A DNA stretch of 64,000 nt, taken from NCBI GenBank assembly GCA_040765295.1, contig JAXGSB010000001.1, forward strand, positions 930,001 to 994,000. Reading direction: 5' to 3'. The notes under the pieces are model-generated. The model saw only the letters and a list, made by a program, of their open reading frames with translations. It searched no databases and was not told the DNA's origin. The position numbers were made by a program, and so were the translations under genes. The stretch is from Scatomorpha sp040765295. Its GTDB lineage: Bacteria > Bacillota > Clostridia > Oscillospirales > Oscillospiraceae. Every line of letters starts with the position of its first letter. Position 1 is the stretch's first letter. This document shows positions 24,775 to 32,341 of this stretch, in pieces.

Positions 24775-27239
24775 ATTATCTTAAGGGTAAAAAGTGCATG
24801 GTCTGGTCTTTTATGGGCAATGCCAGGATGTATGAAGCTTTAAGAGATTATGGAGACCGCCTTGATACAGTTGGAATTTTCACCTTTGAAGTAGATATTA
24901 CAGGGACAATTAAAGAAACAGGAACAAGTATCTCTAGCATGATGCCCTATATAAATAAGTGGCCTCATATAAAATGGCTCCTTACAATTATGAATCATGG
25001 TACTGCATCTATCTTTACAGCTCTTAGAAATAACACAGGTGGTGCAAAGGATAAGTTTTTAAATGAAATTATACGAATAATGGATAAATATCCTTGGAGC
25101 TCTGGAGTTGACATTGACCTTGAACGTGGTGGTGGATTTGAAAATAGGAATGCTGCTAACCAGCTCTTTAAAGATATTTACGAGAGAGTTAAAAATTATG
25201 ATTCATCAAAACTAGTAAATATATGCCTTCCTGGAATGACAAGTGTGGAGGGCTCAGTAGGTGGTGAGAATTGGTGTGTTTATGAAGACTTAGATCCCTA
25301 TTGTGATACTGCAGCTATTATGAGTTATGGAATGGCCTGGGCTGGTTCTGCTCCTGGACCTGTTTCTCCTAGGGACTGGCTTGAAGGTATCTATGATTAT
25401 GCCTCAAGGGTTATGGATCCAGATAAAATATTTTTAGGCCTTCCTGGCTATGGTTGGAACTGGCGGATACATGATACTCCAGCAAATTTAGGTATCTCTT
25501 ATAGAGGAATATCAAATACTTATTATGCGGCACAACTTTGGATGACTGGTGGTTATAATTTTACAGATGATGGACCACCTCAACCTATGATTCCAATAAT
25601 AGCCTATTGGGATGATTATGATAAGGTTGCCTGGGCTCTTCCTCATATTTATGACTATATGGAAGGGGCAGATTCAACAGACAGGTCTTACCCTCTTATA
25701 AGTGCAAGCTATAATCGCCGCAGGTATTTAACTGCCTATGGCAAGGAGCAAAAGACAGACTTTGGAACTATTTATATAGATAGGCATGGAGGAAATCCAG
25801 AAACTTATAATGATGGAATTATACTTTCAGATACTACTGCTACTATCAGAGCTGATGGTGAAGCCAGTTATAGTTTTCAAATTACTAATGCTGGCACTTA
25901 TGACCTTGCCATTAAGGTTGTTTTTCCTTTTTGGGATAAGAACAATATCAAAGTATCCTTAGACGGGGTTAGTAAAAGCTTTAATGAAAATAGGCTGTGG
26001 TGGCCTTACTGGAGGACTAGCTGTTGGCTCTCTCTATCATCTAGTGTCTTTCTTTCAGCTGGAAGTCATACTGTCAGTATAAGTAGTAATACTCCTGGTG
26101 TTATCTTCTCTGGCTTTAGAGTTTGCTCTAAATTTAAAGAGGAGCTTTCTGCAGGTGAGGCTGAGTTTACTCTTTCACCTAGAATGTTTAAAGATATAAA
26201 TGGAAATATGGCAGAGCCAGATAGAGGTTTTAAATTAACAACTGAAGTCTTAAGAAGAAAACCCGACTCAGCCTTAATTTGGTATGAGGACTTTAGGGAT
26301 CCTAATCCACTGCCATCTAGCTATTGGGATATTCTAAGCGGTAGTTGGGAAGTTTGGCAGGACCCTGAAAGCACAGCCGATAGACCCTATTCCCAGCTGG
26401 AAGGCTCAGGAGAATTGGCTTGGAACTATAGTAACTTTAAGGATGTTCATTTAAGAGCTAGAATTGCTTTTATGGAAAGCACCAGTGGTAAGGCAGGAAT
26501 ATTCTGCGGAGATATATTTTGCTGTTTTAACTACGGTACTCAGAGGATAGAACTATACAAGGGGTCCTCACTTTTAGGGAGTTATAGTACTGAATTTAAA
26601 AGAACCCCTTCCTCCTCCCTCCGTTCAAGTCCTAACATGTACACCATCGAAATGAGAATCAGAGGAAATCGAGTAAGGGTATATTCTGGAGCTAGTAATA
26701 GCCTTCGTTTTACAGTCAATCTATCTTCTTTTTCAGGAGGTTATGCAGGTATTAAATCGGAGGGTCCTATTATTTCAGAGTTGCTAAGACTTGGTGATGC
26801 TTGGACTTATGAGCCCTATGAAAGATTTGATGTAGTCTTTCCAGATGGATCCAAGACCGAATATGGCAGGCTTTCAAGAAGTGGTGTTACTTGGGATAAT
26901 GAATTTCAAGTATTTACTCTTAATAGTGATGTGGAAGAATCAGCTACAAGAAGTGAGGATATATCGATGGACTATGACTTTTTTCATTCTGCCTTACTTC
27001 CATTAAGTTGTGGTAGTGACTATACAGTTAAAATTATTCCAAAGGATATAAACATCTGGCTTTCTAGATTGTTTTTAGGAGACGCTGATGGCTTTTCTAT
27101 TCTCTACTATCAAGATGTGGACAGTTTGGTCTACTGGGCCAATGAAGCAGCTTATAGGTGGAAGCTTCGAGGAATTGCTATTTGGTCTTTAGGCCAGGAA
27201 GATATGAGGGTCTGGGAGGCACTACCAAAACAAATATAA
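24771..27239 (+). CDS. Tail-associated GH18 glycoside hydrolase with inserted binding modules
   Basis: 822 residues. Residues 1-300 form a GH18 TIM barrel with the catalytic DIDLE (114-118), preceded by SSGV, and SYGMAWAGS. Residues about 310-450 are a CBM-like beta domain (YSFQITNAGTYDLAIKVVF; SAGSHTVSISSNTPGVIFSGF). Residues about 480-690 are a LamG-like domain. The end (ILYYQDVDSLVYWANEAAYR...LRGIAIWSLGQED) is the last strand and helix normally found right after residue ~300 in GH18 proteins of the YaaH/SleL type. The barrel therefore seems to be closed across a roughly 430-residue insertion. The likely substrate is cell-wall or surface glycan. It ends the tail operon. Confidence 0.83.
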   Translation: MNYLKGKKCMVWSFMGNARMYEALRDYGDRLDTVGIFTFEVDITGTIKETGTSISSMMPYINKWPHIKWLLTIMNHGTASIFTALRNNTGGAKDKFLNEIIRIMDKYPWSSGVDIDLERGGGFENRNAANQLFKDIYERVKNYDSSKLVNICLPGMTSVEGSVGGENWCVYEDLDPYCDTAAIMSYGMAWAGSAPGPVSPRDWLEGIYDYASRVMDPDKIFLGLPGYGWNWRIHDTPANLGISYRGISNTYYAAQLWMTGGYNFTDDGPPQPMIPIIAYWDDYDKVAWALPHIYDYMEGADSTDRSYPLISASYNRRRYLTAYGKEQKTDFGTIYIDRHGGNPETYNDGIILSDTTATIRADGEASYSFQITNAGTYDLAIKVVFPFWDKNNIKVSLDGVSKSFNENRLWWPYWRTSCWLSLSSSVFLSAGSHTVSISSNTPGVIFSGFRVCSKFKEELSAGEAEFTLSPRMFKDINGNMAEPDRGFKLTTEVLRRKPDSALIWYEDFRDPNPLPSSYWDILSGSWEVWQDPESTADRPYSQLEGSGELAWNYSNFKDVHLRARIAFMESTSGKAGIFCGDIFCCFNYGTQRIELYKGSSLLGSYSTEFKRTPSSSLRSSPNMYTIEMRIRGNRVRVYSGASNSLRFTVNLSSFSGGYAGIKSEGPIISELLRLGDAWTYEPYERFDVVFPDGSKTEYGRLSRSGVTWDNEFQVFTLNSDVEESATRSEDISMDYDFFHSALLPLSCGSDYTVKIIPKDINIWLSRLFLGDADGFSILYYQDVDSLVYWANEAAYRWKLRGIAIWSLGQEDMRVWEALPKQI

Positions 27240-27250
27240 ATAGAAACTGA

Positions 27251-27286
27251 GGAGTATCTGCAATTTAGCAGGTGCTCCTTTTTTAT
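27251..27286 (+). terminator. Terminator between tail and lysis genes
   Basis: GGAGTATCTGC and GCAGGTGCTCC pair over 11 bp (two G-T) around a short AT loop, followed by TTTTTTA. Confidence 0.8.
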
Positions 27287-27316
27287 ATCAAATTTTAAAT
27301 TTAAGGAGGAATTTTT

Positions 27317-27724
27317 ATGAAAGAAATATGGAACTGGGTGCAAGTTGCCCTAACTGCATTTGGAGGTTTTCTAGGTTGGTTTGTAGGGGGCTTTGATGGC
27401 TTTTTATATGCCCTAGTAGCACTAATGGTTGCTGATTATATTACAGGGGTTATGTGTGCCATTGTAGATAAAACTCTATCAAGTGAGGTTGGCTTTAGAG
27501 GCATCTTTAAAAAGGTGCTTATTTTTGTCCTAGTTGGGATTGGCCATATCATAGACACCCACTTAATTGGAGATGGCAGCGTTTTAAGAACAGCAATTAT
27601 CTTTTTCTACTGCTCCAATGAAGGAGTCTCTATGCTTGAAAATGCTGCAAGACTTGGACTTCCTATACCAGAGAAGCTTAAAGATATCTTAGCTCAGCTA
27701 CACAATAAAGGAGGAAATGAATAA
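27317..27724 (+). CDS. Holin (TcdE/phi-LC3-type family)
   Basis: 135 residues with three or four hydrophobic segments (FGGFLGWFVGGF, FLYALVALMVADYITGVMCAI, VLIFVLVGIGHIIDTHLIG, TAIIFFYCSNEGVSMLENAARLG). The ADYITG and EGVSMLENAARLGLPIPEKLK motifs are diagnostic. It makes the membrane holes that release the amidase. ATGA-type overlap with the amidase gene. SD AAGGAGG. Confidence 0.9.
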   Translation: MKEIWNWVQVALTAFGGFLGWFVGGFDGFLYALVALMVADYITGVMCAIVDKTLSSEVGFRGIFKKVLIFVLVGIGHIIDTHLIGDGSVLRTAIIFFYCSNEGVSMLENAARLGLPIPEKLKDILAQLHNKGGNE

Positions 27725-28365
27725 TGAATTTAAGAAAATTAATCTTTGTAAATAACGATTGTTATAAGGCTGGAAGGACTATCACTCCAAAAGGAATCAT
27801 GGTCCATTCTACAGGAGCCAACAATCCTAATTTAAAACGTTACGTAGGCCCAGATGATGGTCTGCTAGGAAAGAATCAATACAACAACCACTGGAACCAG
27901 GCCAAGCCTGATGGAAGGCAAGTCTGTGTTCATGGATTTATTGGAAAACTTGCTGATGGATCCATTGCTACCTACCAAACCCTGCCCTGGAACCATAGAG
28001 GCTGGCATGCTGGTGGAGATGCAAATAATACCCATATCAGCTTTGAAATATGTGAAGACAACCATAGTGATGCCAACTATTTTAAGAAGGTCTATAAGGA
28101 GGCTGTGGAGCTCTGTGTTCATCTTTGCAAACTTTATAAGTTAACTGAAAAGAATATTATTGGTCACTATGAAGGTTATAGGCTTGGCATTGCAAGTAAC
28201 CATAGTGACCCTAGTAATTGGTTTCCAAAGCATGGCAAGTCTATGGATACCTTTAGAGCAGATGTTAAAAAGCTCTTAGCTGAGGAAAATAAACCTGCTC
28301 CTATTACTCCGACTTCCAAGAAGTTGTATCGAGTTCAAATTGGAGCTTATATTTTGCTTTATTAA
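27724..28365 (+). CDS. Endolysin: N-acetylmuramoyl-L-alanine amidase, truncated by insertion
   Basis: An Amidase_2 (PGRP-like) lysin: IMVHSTGANNP (zinc His), ATYQTLPWNHRGWHAGG (His), IIGHYEGYRLGIASNHSDPSNWF (zinc/catalytic segment). After a linker (PAPITPTS) a SPOR-like wall-binding domain begins with KKLYRVQIGAY, then breaks: ILLY and a stop encoded by the insertion. The missing SVKANADKQLAKAKKAGFTD... is found 3.2 kb downstream in the right phase. The intact protein would have 235 residues; this form has 213. The catalytic domain is complete, so activity may persist with weaker wall targeting. Confidence 0.92.
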   Translation: MNLRKLIFVNNDCYKAGRTITPKGIMVHSTGANNPNLKRYVGPDDGLLGKNQYNNHWNQAKPDGRQVCVHGFIGKLADGSIATYQTLPWNHRGWHAGGDANNTHISFEICEDNHSDANYFKKVYKEAVELCVHLCKLYKLTEKNIIGHYEGYRLGIASNHSDPSNWFPKHGKSMDTFRADVKKLLAEENKPAPITPTSKKLYRVQIGAYILLY

Positions 28366-28392
28366 GAAATAGTTGATTGTTTTTATAAATTA

Positions 28393-28869
28393 TCAGTTAT
28401 TCCATTCATCAAGATTTACTACAATGGCATATTCACGTCCAGGTGTATCTGGATTGACATCGACTTCAGTTGGGAATTCATCAATACTCAACCAATAGAC
28501 TCCAATTACGGATTCCGTTGTAGTTACAAAGAATTCTTCAAAATTTGCAAACGTTTGTTCCTCATCAATTTCAAACCCTAGATTCTGAAATTCAGTTTTA
28601 AAAAATTCCACGATTTCATTCCCGCTGGCATTTGTACTATAAAACCACTGCCAAGAATTACCCCAAGAATCATCCCCATAAAAGGCGCTGTCCGAGCTCA
28701 GAGTAGCATCTGGGTATATTGGCAGATTCTCTGGCACAGCTTTTTGGGGCACATAGCTTCCATGTTCTATGTTGTCTGTTGTTTCCGCAACTTGACTCTC
28801 ATTATTGCTGTTACATGCGGTCAATGTAAAGATTAAAATAAAACAACAAATAAAAATTGCTTTTCTCAT
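28393..28869 (-). CDS. Lipoprotein of unknown function
   Basis: 158 residues. Signal peptide with lipobox LTAC at about residues 16-19 (MRKAIFICCFILIFTLTAC), so it is anchored outside the membrane. The mature part has ENLPIYPDATLSSDSAFYG, then an alpha/beta core (NEIVEFFKTEFQNLGFEID; REYAIVVNLDEW). The (L/V)xIYP(D/N)A opening recurs in the next lipoprotein, suggesting paralogues. Its stop is only 42 bp from the insertion border. SD AAGGGGAG. Confidence 0.8.
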   Translation of the reverse strand: MRKAIFICCFILIFTLTACNSNNESQVAETTDNIEHGSYVPQKAVPENLPIYPDATLSSDSAFYGDDSWGNSWQWFYSTNASGNEIVEFFKTEFQNLGFEIDEEQTFANFEEFFVTTTESVIGVYWLSIDEFPTEVDVNPDTPGREYAIVVNLDEWNN

Positions 28870-29112
28870 AATATACTCCCCTTTCCTTACAATTAAAATC
28901 TTGCTTACTTCAAGTTTACCTATTTCAATTACATACTAATCTGATCATGAAGTCAAACCCTTCTATCTTCCTATTTCTTAACTCATGTTAGTTTGACAAC
29001 CTAACAAAACAAGCCCCTCCTAAACCTCCATATTTTTTAGTCTAGCTTAGTATTGTTATGTAAAAGGCCTCTTACACAAAAGGCCCTAAAACGAACGTGC
29101 AGAGTATATTTT

Positions 29113-29670
29113 CTATAATTCCTCCTGAAAACCGTACATGATTAGCGTTTTATCAAGAGGGAGTTCCGAAAAAATTGTACCTAATGAGAGTTCTTTGAAT
29201 TGCGAATCCACATTAACATCGTAAATATGCAATCCAGCTAGTCCCCCGTATTCATTGATATAAGCATTCATCTCTTCTATCTCCTCTTTGTATGTATCAC
29301 CCACACAAGCACGCACCAAATCTACCAGGGGGGTCTCATAAAAATAATATCCTTCTTGAAGACTACCGCTACCCTTACCCTTTTTAAGGTCCGGATGACT
29401 TTCAAAAAAATCGTTGACCGCCTCGCCTGAATCAGCGGTCGCATAAACTATTTCGTACTTACTGCTGTACACCTGCTGCGCATTCGGATATATAGAAACA
29501 TTTGTGCCGGGTACGTTGTCAGTAGAGCTAGCAACTCTTGTGTCAATATCACTAGTGGAAACATCGGAATCAGCTCTTTCGTTCGCACCTGCACATCCAG
29601 CTAAAGAGAGGATAACCAAAGTTGCCAAAACTATAATAGTTACTTTAATGGTTACTGTTTTCATTTTCAT
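29113..29670 (-). CDS. Lipoprotein of unknown function, related fold
   Basis: 185 residues. A long hydrophobic signal with lipobox LAGC (ATLVILSLAGC). The mature part opens with a Ser/Thr/Asp-rich linker, then TNVSIYPNAQQVYSS and GEAVNDFFESHPDLKKG, matching the order IYPxA...(E)(I/A)V.(E/D)FF in the other lipoprotein. The C-terminal half (LGTIFSELPLDKTLIMYGF) is unique. SD GGAGG. I recognise no function. It may form an operon with the WD40 lipoprotein upstream, broken by the decayed region. Confidence 0.78.
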   Translation of the reverse strand: MKMKTVTIKVTIIVLATLVILSLAGCAGANERADSDVSTSDIDTRVASSTDNVPGTNVSIYPNAQQVYSSKYEIVYATADSGEAVNDFFESHPDLKKGKGSGSLQEGYYFYETPLVDLVRACVGDTYKEEIEEMNAYINEYGGLAGLHIYDVNVDSQFKELSLGTIFSELPLDKTLIMYGFQEEL

Positions 29671-29711
29671 TTTTATAATTCCCTCCTTGTATTTTTTTCG
29701 GTTCTATATTT

Positions 29712-30110
29712 AAGCAGCTTTTGAAACAATGCCATAATAAACTCCTTGCTGTCTATCCCTATCTTTACACGACGGTTTAGTGCACCATCATCAGCTACTT
29801 TCAATTCGGTTTCATCTTTTCCATCGATGAGCAATATCCATTCAATACATCCCTTTTTATCAGCCTAGTTTGGGAAACAAGCTTTAATAGCTTCGCTCTA
29901 TCAATTAAAAGTTGAAGTTTGCTTTGTGTATCACTTCGGCTATCAGTATGTCCTACAAATGTGATTGTGGCTTTCGTAAAGTAGGCATAGAGCTCTTTTG
30001 CGAGCGCCTCAAATTCGACAAACGCTTCCTACTTTAATTCCGCGCTGCTGGTGTCAAATAAAATATCACCGGATAGCGGCGGAGACAAGCGCATATCAAC
30101 TGGTGGAGGA
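29712..30110 (-). pseudogene. Decayed OmpA-like peptidoglycan-binding domain
   Basis: Reading the minus strand in the -1 frame from the WD40 stop gives SGDILFDTSSAELK, a stop codon, EAFVEFEALAKELYAYFTKA, then ITFVGHTDSRSDTQSKLQLL, followed by frame loss near LVSQTRL. GHTDSR...RA is the core of OmpA-C domains, which bind peptidoglycan. It is thus the degraded C-terminal domain of the neighbouring WD40 lipoprotein, cut off by a frameshift near 30105 and at least one nonsense codon. Confidence 0.65.
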
Positions 30111-31199
30111 GTCTATCGGCTCAGCCCCGGGAAGCCGCCACAACTCAATCGTTCCATCCCAGAGTGCAACGGCTAAATGCCCTCCGTCGGGCGTGAATGT
30201 TAGCGCGATCGGTGTATTGTCAGGCGGAATTATGGTCTGATTTAATGTATAGATCAACTCTCCGGAATCAACATCCCATATAGTTGTGGCCTGGCGGGAC
30301 GCAACTGCTAATAACCTGCCATCGGGAGAAAAATTCAGGTTCATTACGCGTTCCGGCACGACGATATCGCGTATCGCATCACCGTCATCAACTGTAATCA
30401 GTCGAATCAAGTGTTCACCGCTATCCATTACTGCACAAGCCATTTCATTGCCGTTTGGCGAAAAACGAAACGTATTGTTTGCTGTTACATCAGCACCATA
30501 TTGCAGTGACTGTATTACTTCTTTTTTCCCAATATCCCACATATAAACGGTGCCGTCAATATGTGTTGCTGCCAGCAGCTTACCTGACGGATGATAATCA
30601 ATGGCGAGCAACCATCTATCATTAACCGTCTTGTTTGCAACATCAGGGTTTTCAAGAGCGGCCGTCTGGGTTAAACCGTCAAGCTCCCAAATCCAAACGA
30701 TCCCATCGCGATTACCTGTCGCTAGATAAAGACCATCAGGAGAAAACGCGAGGCGGCTGTTATATCCGCTGCCAACGGTCTGCGGTTTGGCATTGCCTGT
30801 AAGTTCCGAAAGAAGCACACCGTAATATCCCTGGCCTGCACCTAAAACTGTTCCATCAGCGGAAAACTCCGTATCTTCCACTGCATGCTCATGTGTTAAA
30901 ACATCCATCAGCGAACCATCCGAGAGATGGTGAATGTAAGTTGCTTCATACTCCCCTACAGCTACGGTTTTGTCAGATGTAGCTACGCTATGGATTTTAT
31001 TATCGTGTTTATGGCTCCACACCAGTTCAGGATCCCCTTCTATTTTTGGGTCTTTCGTTTCAACCTGCTCTCCTGTAGTCTCTGAGGTAACAACTCTCTC
31101 CGATTCTTGCGCTGGCTTAGGTTCACCTGTACAACCTGTAGCCAAAACAACCGCAAATACCAAAAATAAAATAAACGTTAGACGACAAGCTTTCATCAT
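30096..31199 (-). CDS. WD40-repeat lipoprotein
   Basis: 367 residues. Lipobox ATGC at the end of the signal (FLVFAVVLATGC), a Glu/Thr/Val linker, then seven WD40-like blades, each with an FSPDG or YHPSG and a (V/I)W(D/E) close (LAFSPDGLYLATGNRDGIV, WIWELDG; YHPSGKLLAATHIDG, YMWDIG; FSPDGRLLAVASRQ, TIWDVD; FTPDGGHLAVALWDG). It is an extracellular propeller for protein contacts. The original protein probably continued into an OmpA-like domain that is now decayed. GC is higher than in the phage. Confidence 0.82.
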   Translation of the reverse strand: MMKACRLTFILFLVFAVVLATGCTGEPKPAQESERVVTSETTGEQVETKDPKIEGDPELVWSHKHDNKIHSVATSDKTVAVGEYEATYIHHLSDGSLMDVLTHEHAVEDTEFSADGTVLGAGQGYYGVLLSELTGNAKPQTVGSGYNSRLAFSPDGLYLATGNRDGIVWIWELDGLTQTAALENPDVANKTVNDRWLLAIDYHPSGKLLAATHIDGTVYMWDIGKKEVIQSLQYGADVTANNTFRFSPNGNEMACAVMDSGEHLIRLITVDDGDAIRDIVVPERVMNLNFSPDGRLLAVASRQATTIWDVDSGELIYTLNQTIIPPDNTPIALTFTPDGGHLAVALWDGTIELWRLPGAEPIDSSTS

Positions 31200-31546
31200 A
31201 TCCTCCTCCTAACATTTATAGATAAATTTTTTGAAGCAATACTCAATTATAATGTACTTTTTATGTTAACATAACCTCTAAAATAAATCAAGAGCCTAAA
31301 TATGGGCCAAATCGACTCTGTCAAGGTTTTTCTATACCCTTATTGAACATCAAACGCCAGAAAGAACACCCCTTTTGAAAAAGTGAACGCCTTATTTACT
31401 CATTGGCGTTTCCTTTAACGCACACATGATATTTAGGCAGTAATTTGAGATTTTGGGTCAACTTTTCAGGTCATGAGATCCTGCGTACAACACACAAAAG
31501 CAAAAGATAAAAGCTTATAAAATGACTGCTTAACAGTCCTTTTTCA
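31200..31546. other. Non-coding right arm of the insertion
   Basis: No open frame or tRNA seen. It contains AACGCC/GGCGTT (31386-31410) as a stem with a 13-base loop, and a terminator-like GACTG-CTTAA-CAGTC followed by CTTTTT near the right border. Confidence 0.5.
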
Positions 31547-31549
31547 TAT

Positions 31550-31630
31550 TCAGTTAAGGCTAATGCAGACAAACAATTAGCAAAAGCAAAAAAGGCTGGT
31601 TTTACTGATGCCTTCATAAAATACGATTAA
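31550..31630 (+). pseudogene. Severed C-terminus of the endolysin (SPOR-like domain)
   Basis: 26 codons plus TAA: SVKANADKQLAKAKKAGFTD, then AFIKYD. It completes the KKLYRVQIGAY segment left at 28350. No start codon or SD of its own. It is followed directly by the terminator that once closed the lysis operon. Confidence 0.88.
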
Positions 31631-31655
31631 TTAAATTTTTTACTACGGATTTCTA

Positions 31656-31690
31656 CCCTCGCTGTCCTTTAGATAGTGAGGGGTTTTTCT
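31656..31690 (+). terminator. Terminator of the original lysis operon
   Basis: CCCTCGCT and AGTGAGGG (one G-T) followed by TTTTTCTTTT. Confidence 0.75.
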
Positions 31691-31716
31691 TTTGCCTCTC
31701 AGAAGGAGGTAAAACT

Positions 31717-32130
31717 GTGAATGAACTACAAAAAGAAAAGATCATAGAATTTAGAAAGCTTGGTCTAAGTTATTCAAAGATTTCTGAAGCACTAGGCATC
31801 TCAATTAATACAGTTAAATCATTCTGCAGAAGAAATAATTTAGGCGGTCATCTAGGAAAAGAAAATAAAAATATCAGTGAAAGTTTCTGCAAGAACTGTG
31901 GGAAGAAACTAAAGCAAACTCCTGGTAGAAAACCTTTAAAATTCTGCTCTGATAACTGTAGGGTTAAATGGTGGAACTCACATCCTGAGTTAGTAAATAA
32001 GAAAGCCATTTATTCTTTTAAATGTATTAACTGTGATAAGCCTTTTACTGCCTACGGTAACTCCAAAAGAAAATACTGCAGTCACTCCTGCTACATCTCC
32101 CATCGATTTGGAGGTGATGATCATGAGTGA
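31717..32130 (+). CDS. HTH plus zinc-ribbon protein of the integrase module
   Basis: 137 residues. An N-terminal helix-turn-helix (KIIEFRKLGLSYSKISEALGISINTVKSFCRRNN, as in sigma region 4 or resolvase HTH) and two Cys4 knuckles (FCKNCGKKL...FCSDNCRVKWW; FKCINCDKPF...YCSHSCYISH). In clostridial prophages such a protein precedes tandem serine recombinases, so it is a candidate recombination directionality factor or regulator. That role is inferred from context. GTG start after GGAGGT; overlaps the next gene by 8 bp. Confidence 0.75.
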   Translation: MNELQKEKIIEFRKLGLSYSKISEALGISINTVKSFCRRNNLGGHLGKENKNISESFCKNCGKKLKQTPGRKPLKFCSDNCRVKWWNSHPELVNKKAIYSFKCINCDKPFTAYGNSKRKYCSHSCYISHRFGGDDHE

Positions 32131-32293
32131 AGAAATGTTTAATACAGAAAAAGACTACGGAATAACCATGGCCATTGCAAAGTCTCTACTTGAAAAAGGG
32201 CTACTAACCCCTTGTGAATATGACCAATTTGAAGAAGAAATGCTTGAAAAATATCAACCTAAAATAGCTCCTTTAATTGCTACATTACCTTGA
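32123..32293 (+). CDS. SHOCT-like small protein
   Basis: 56 residues: GITMAIAKSLLEKGLLTPCE, then a second helix FEEEMLEKYQPKIAPL. The short helix pair (K.LLE.GL.T..EYDQFEEE.L..K) is SHOCT-like. Such small proteins commonly lie before serine recombinases in these prophages. Start chosen behind GGAGGTGAT. Confidence 0.7.
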   Translation: MSEEMFNTEKDYGITMAIAKSLLEKGLLTPCEYDQFEEEMLEKYQPKIAPLIATLP

Positions 32294-32341
32294 CTTAGTG
32301 GGCTTTATAAGTGATGTATAGTAAGGAAAGGAAGTGATTTA

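Larger units (their letters stand above)
28351..31549. mobile_element. 3.2-kb insertion inside the endolysin gene (cargo, no transposase)
   Basis: Joining base 28350 to base 31550 restores one open amidase frame (GCT TAT | TCA GTT), so everything between is inserted. Only TAT is shared at both borders, so there is a 3-bp target repeat or none. The insert holds three minus-strand lipoprotein genes, an OmpA-like remnant and about 350 bp of non-coding DNA, with higher GC than the phage. It encodes no recombinase that I can see. The right end carries a GACTG/CAGTC hairpin (31523-31537) 12 bp from the border, which recalls the subterminal palindromes of IS200/IS605-type elements, but this is a weak analogy. 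Confidence 0.8.

Noticed and set aside
28351..31549. The insertion as a classical transposon or group II intron
   Set aside because: No transposase, reverse transcriptase or terminal inverted repeats are visible and the shared bases at the borders are only TAT.
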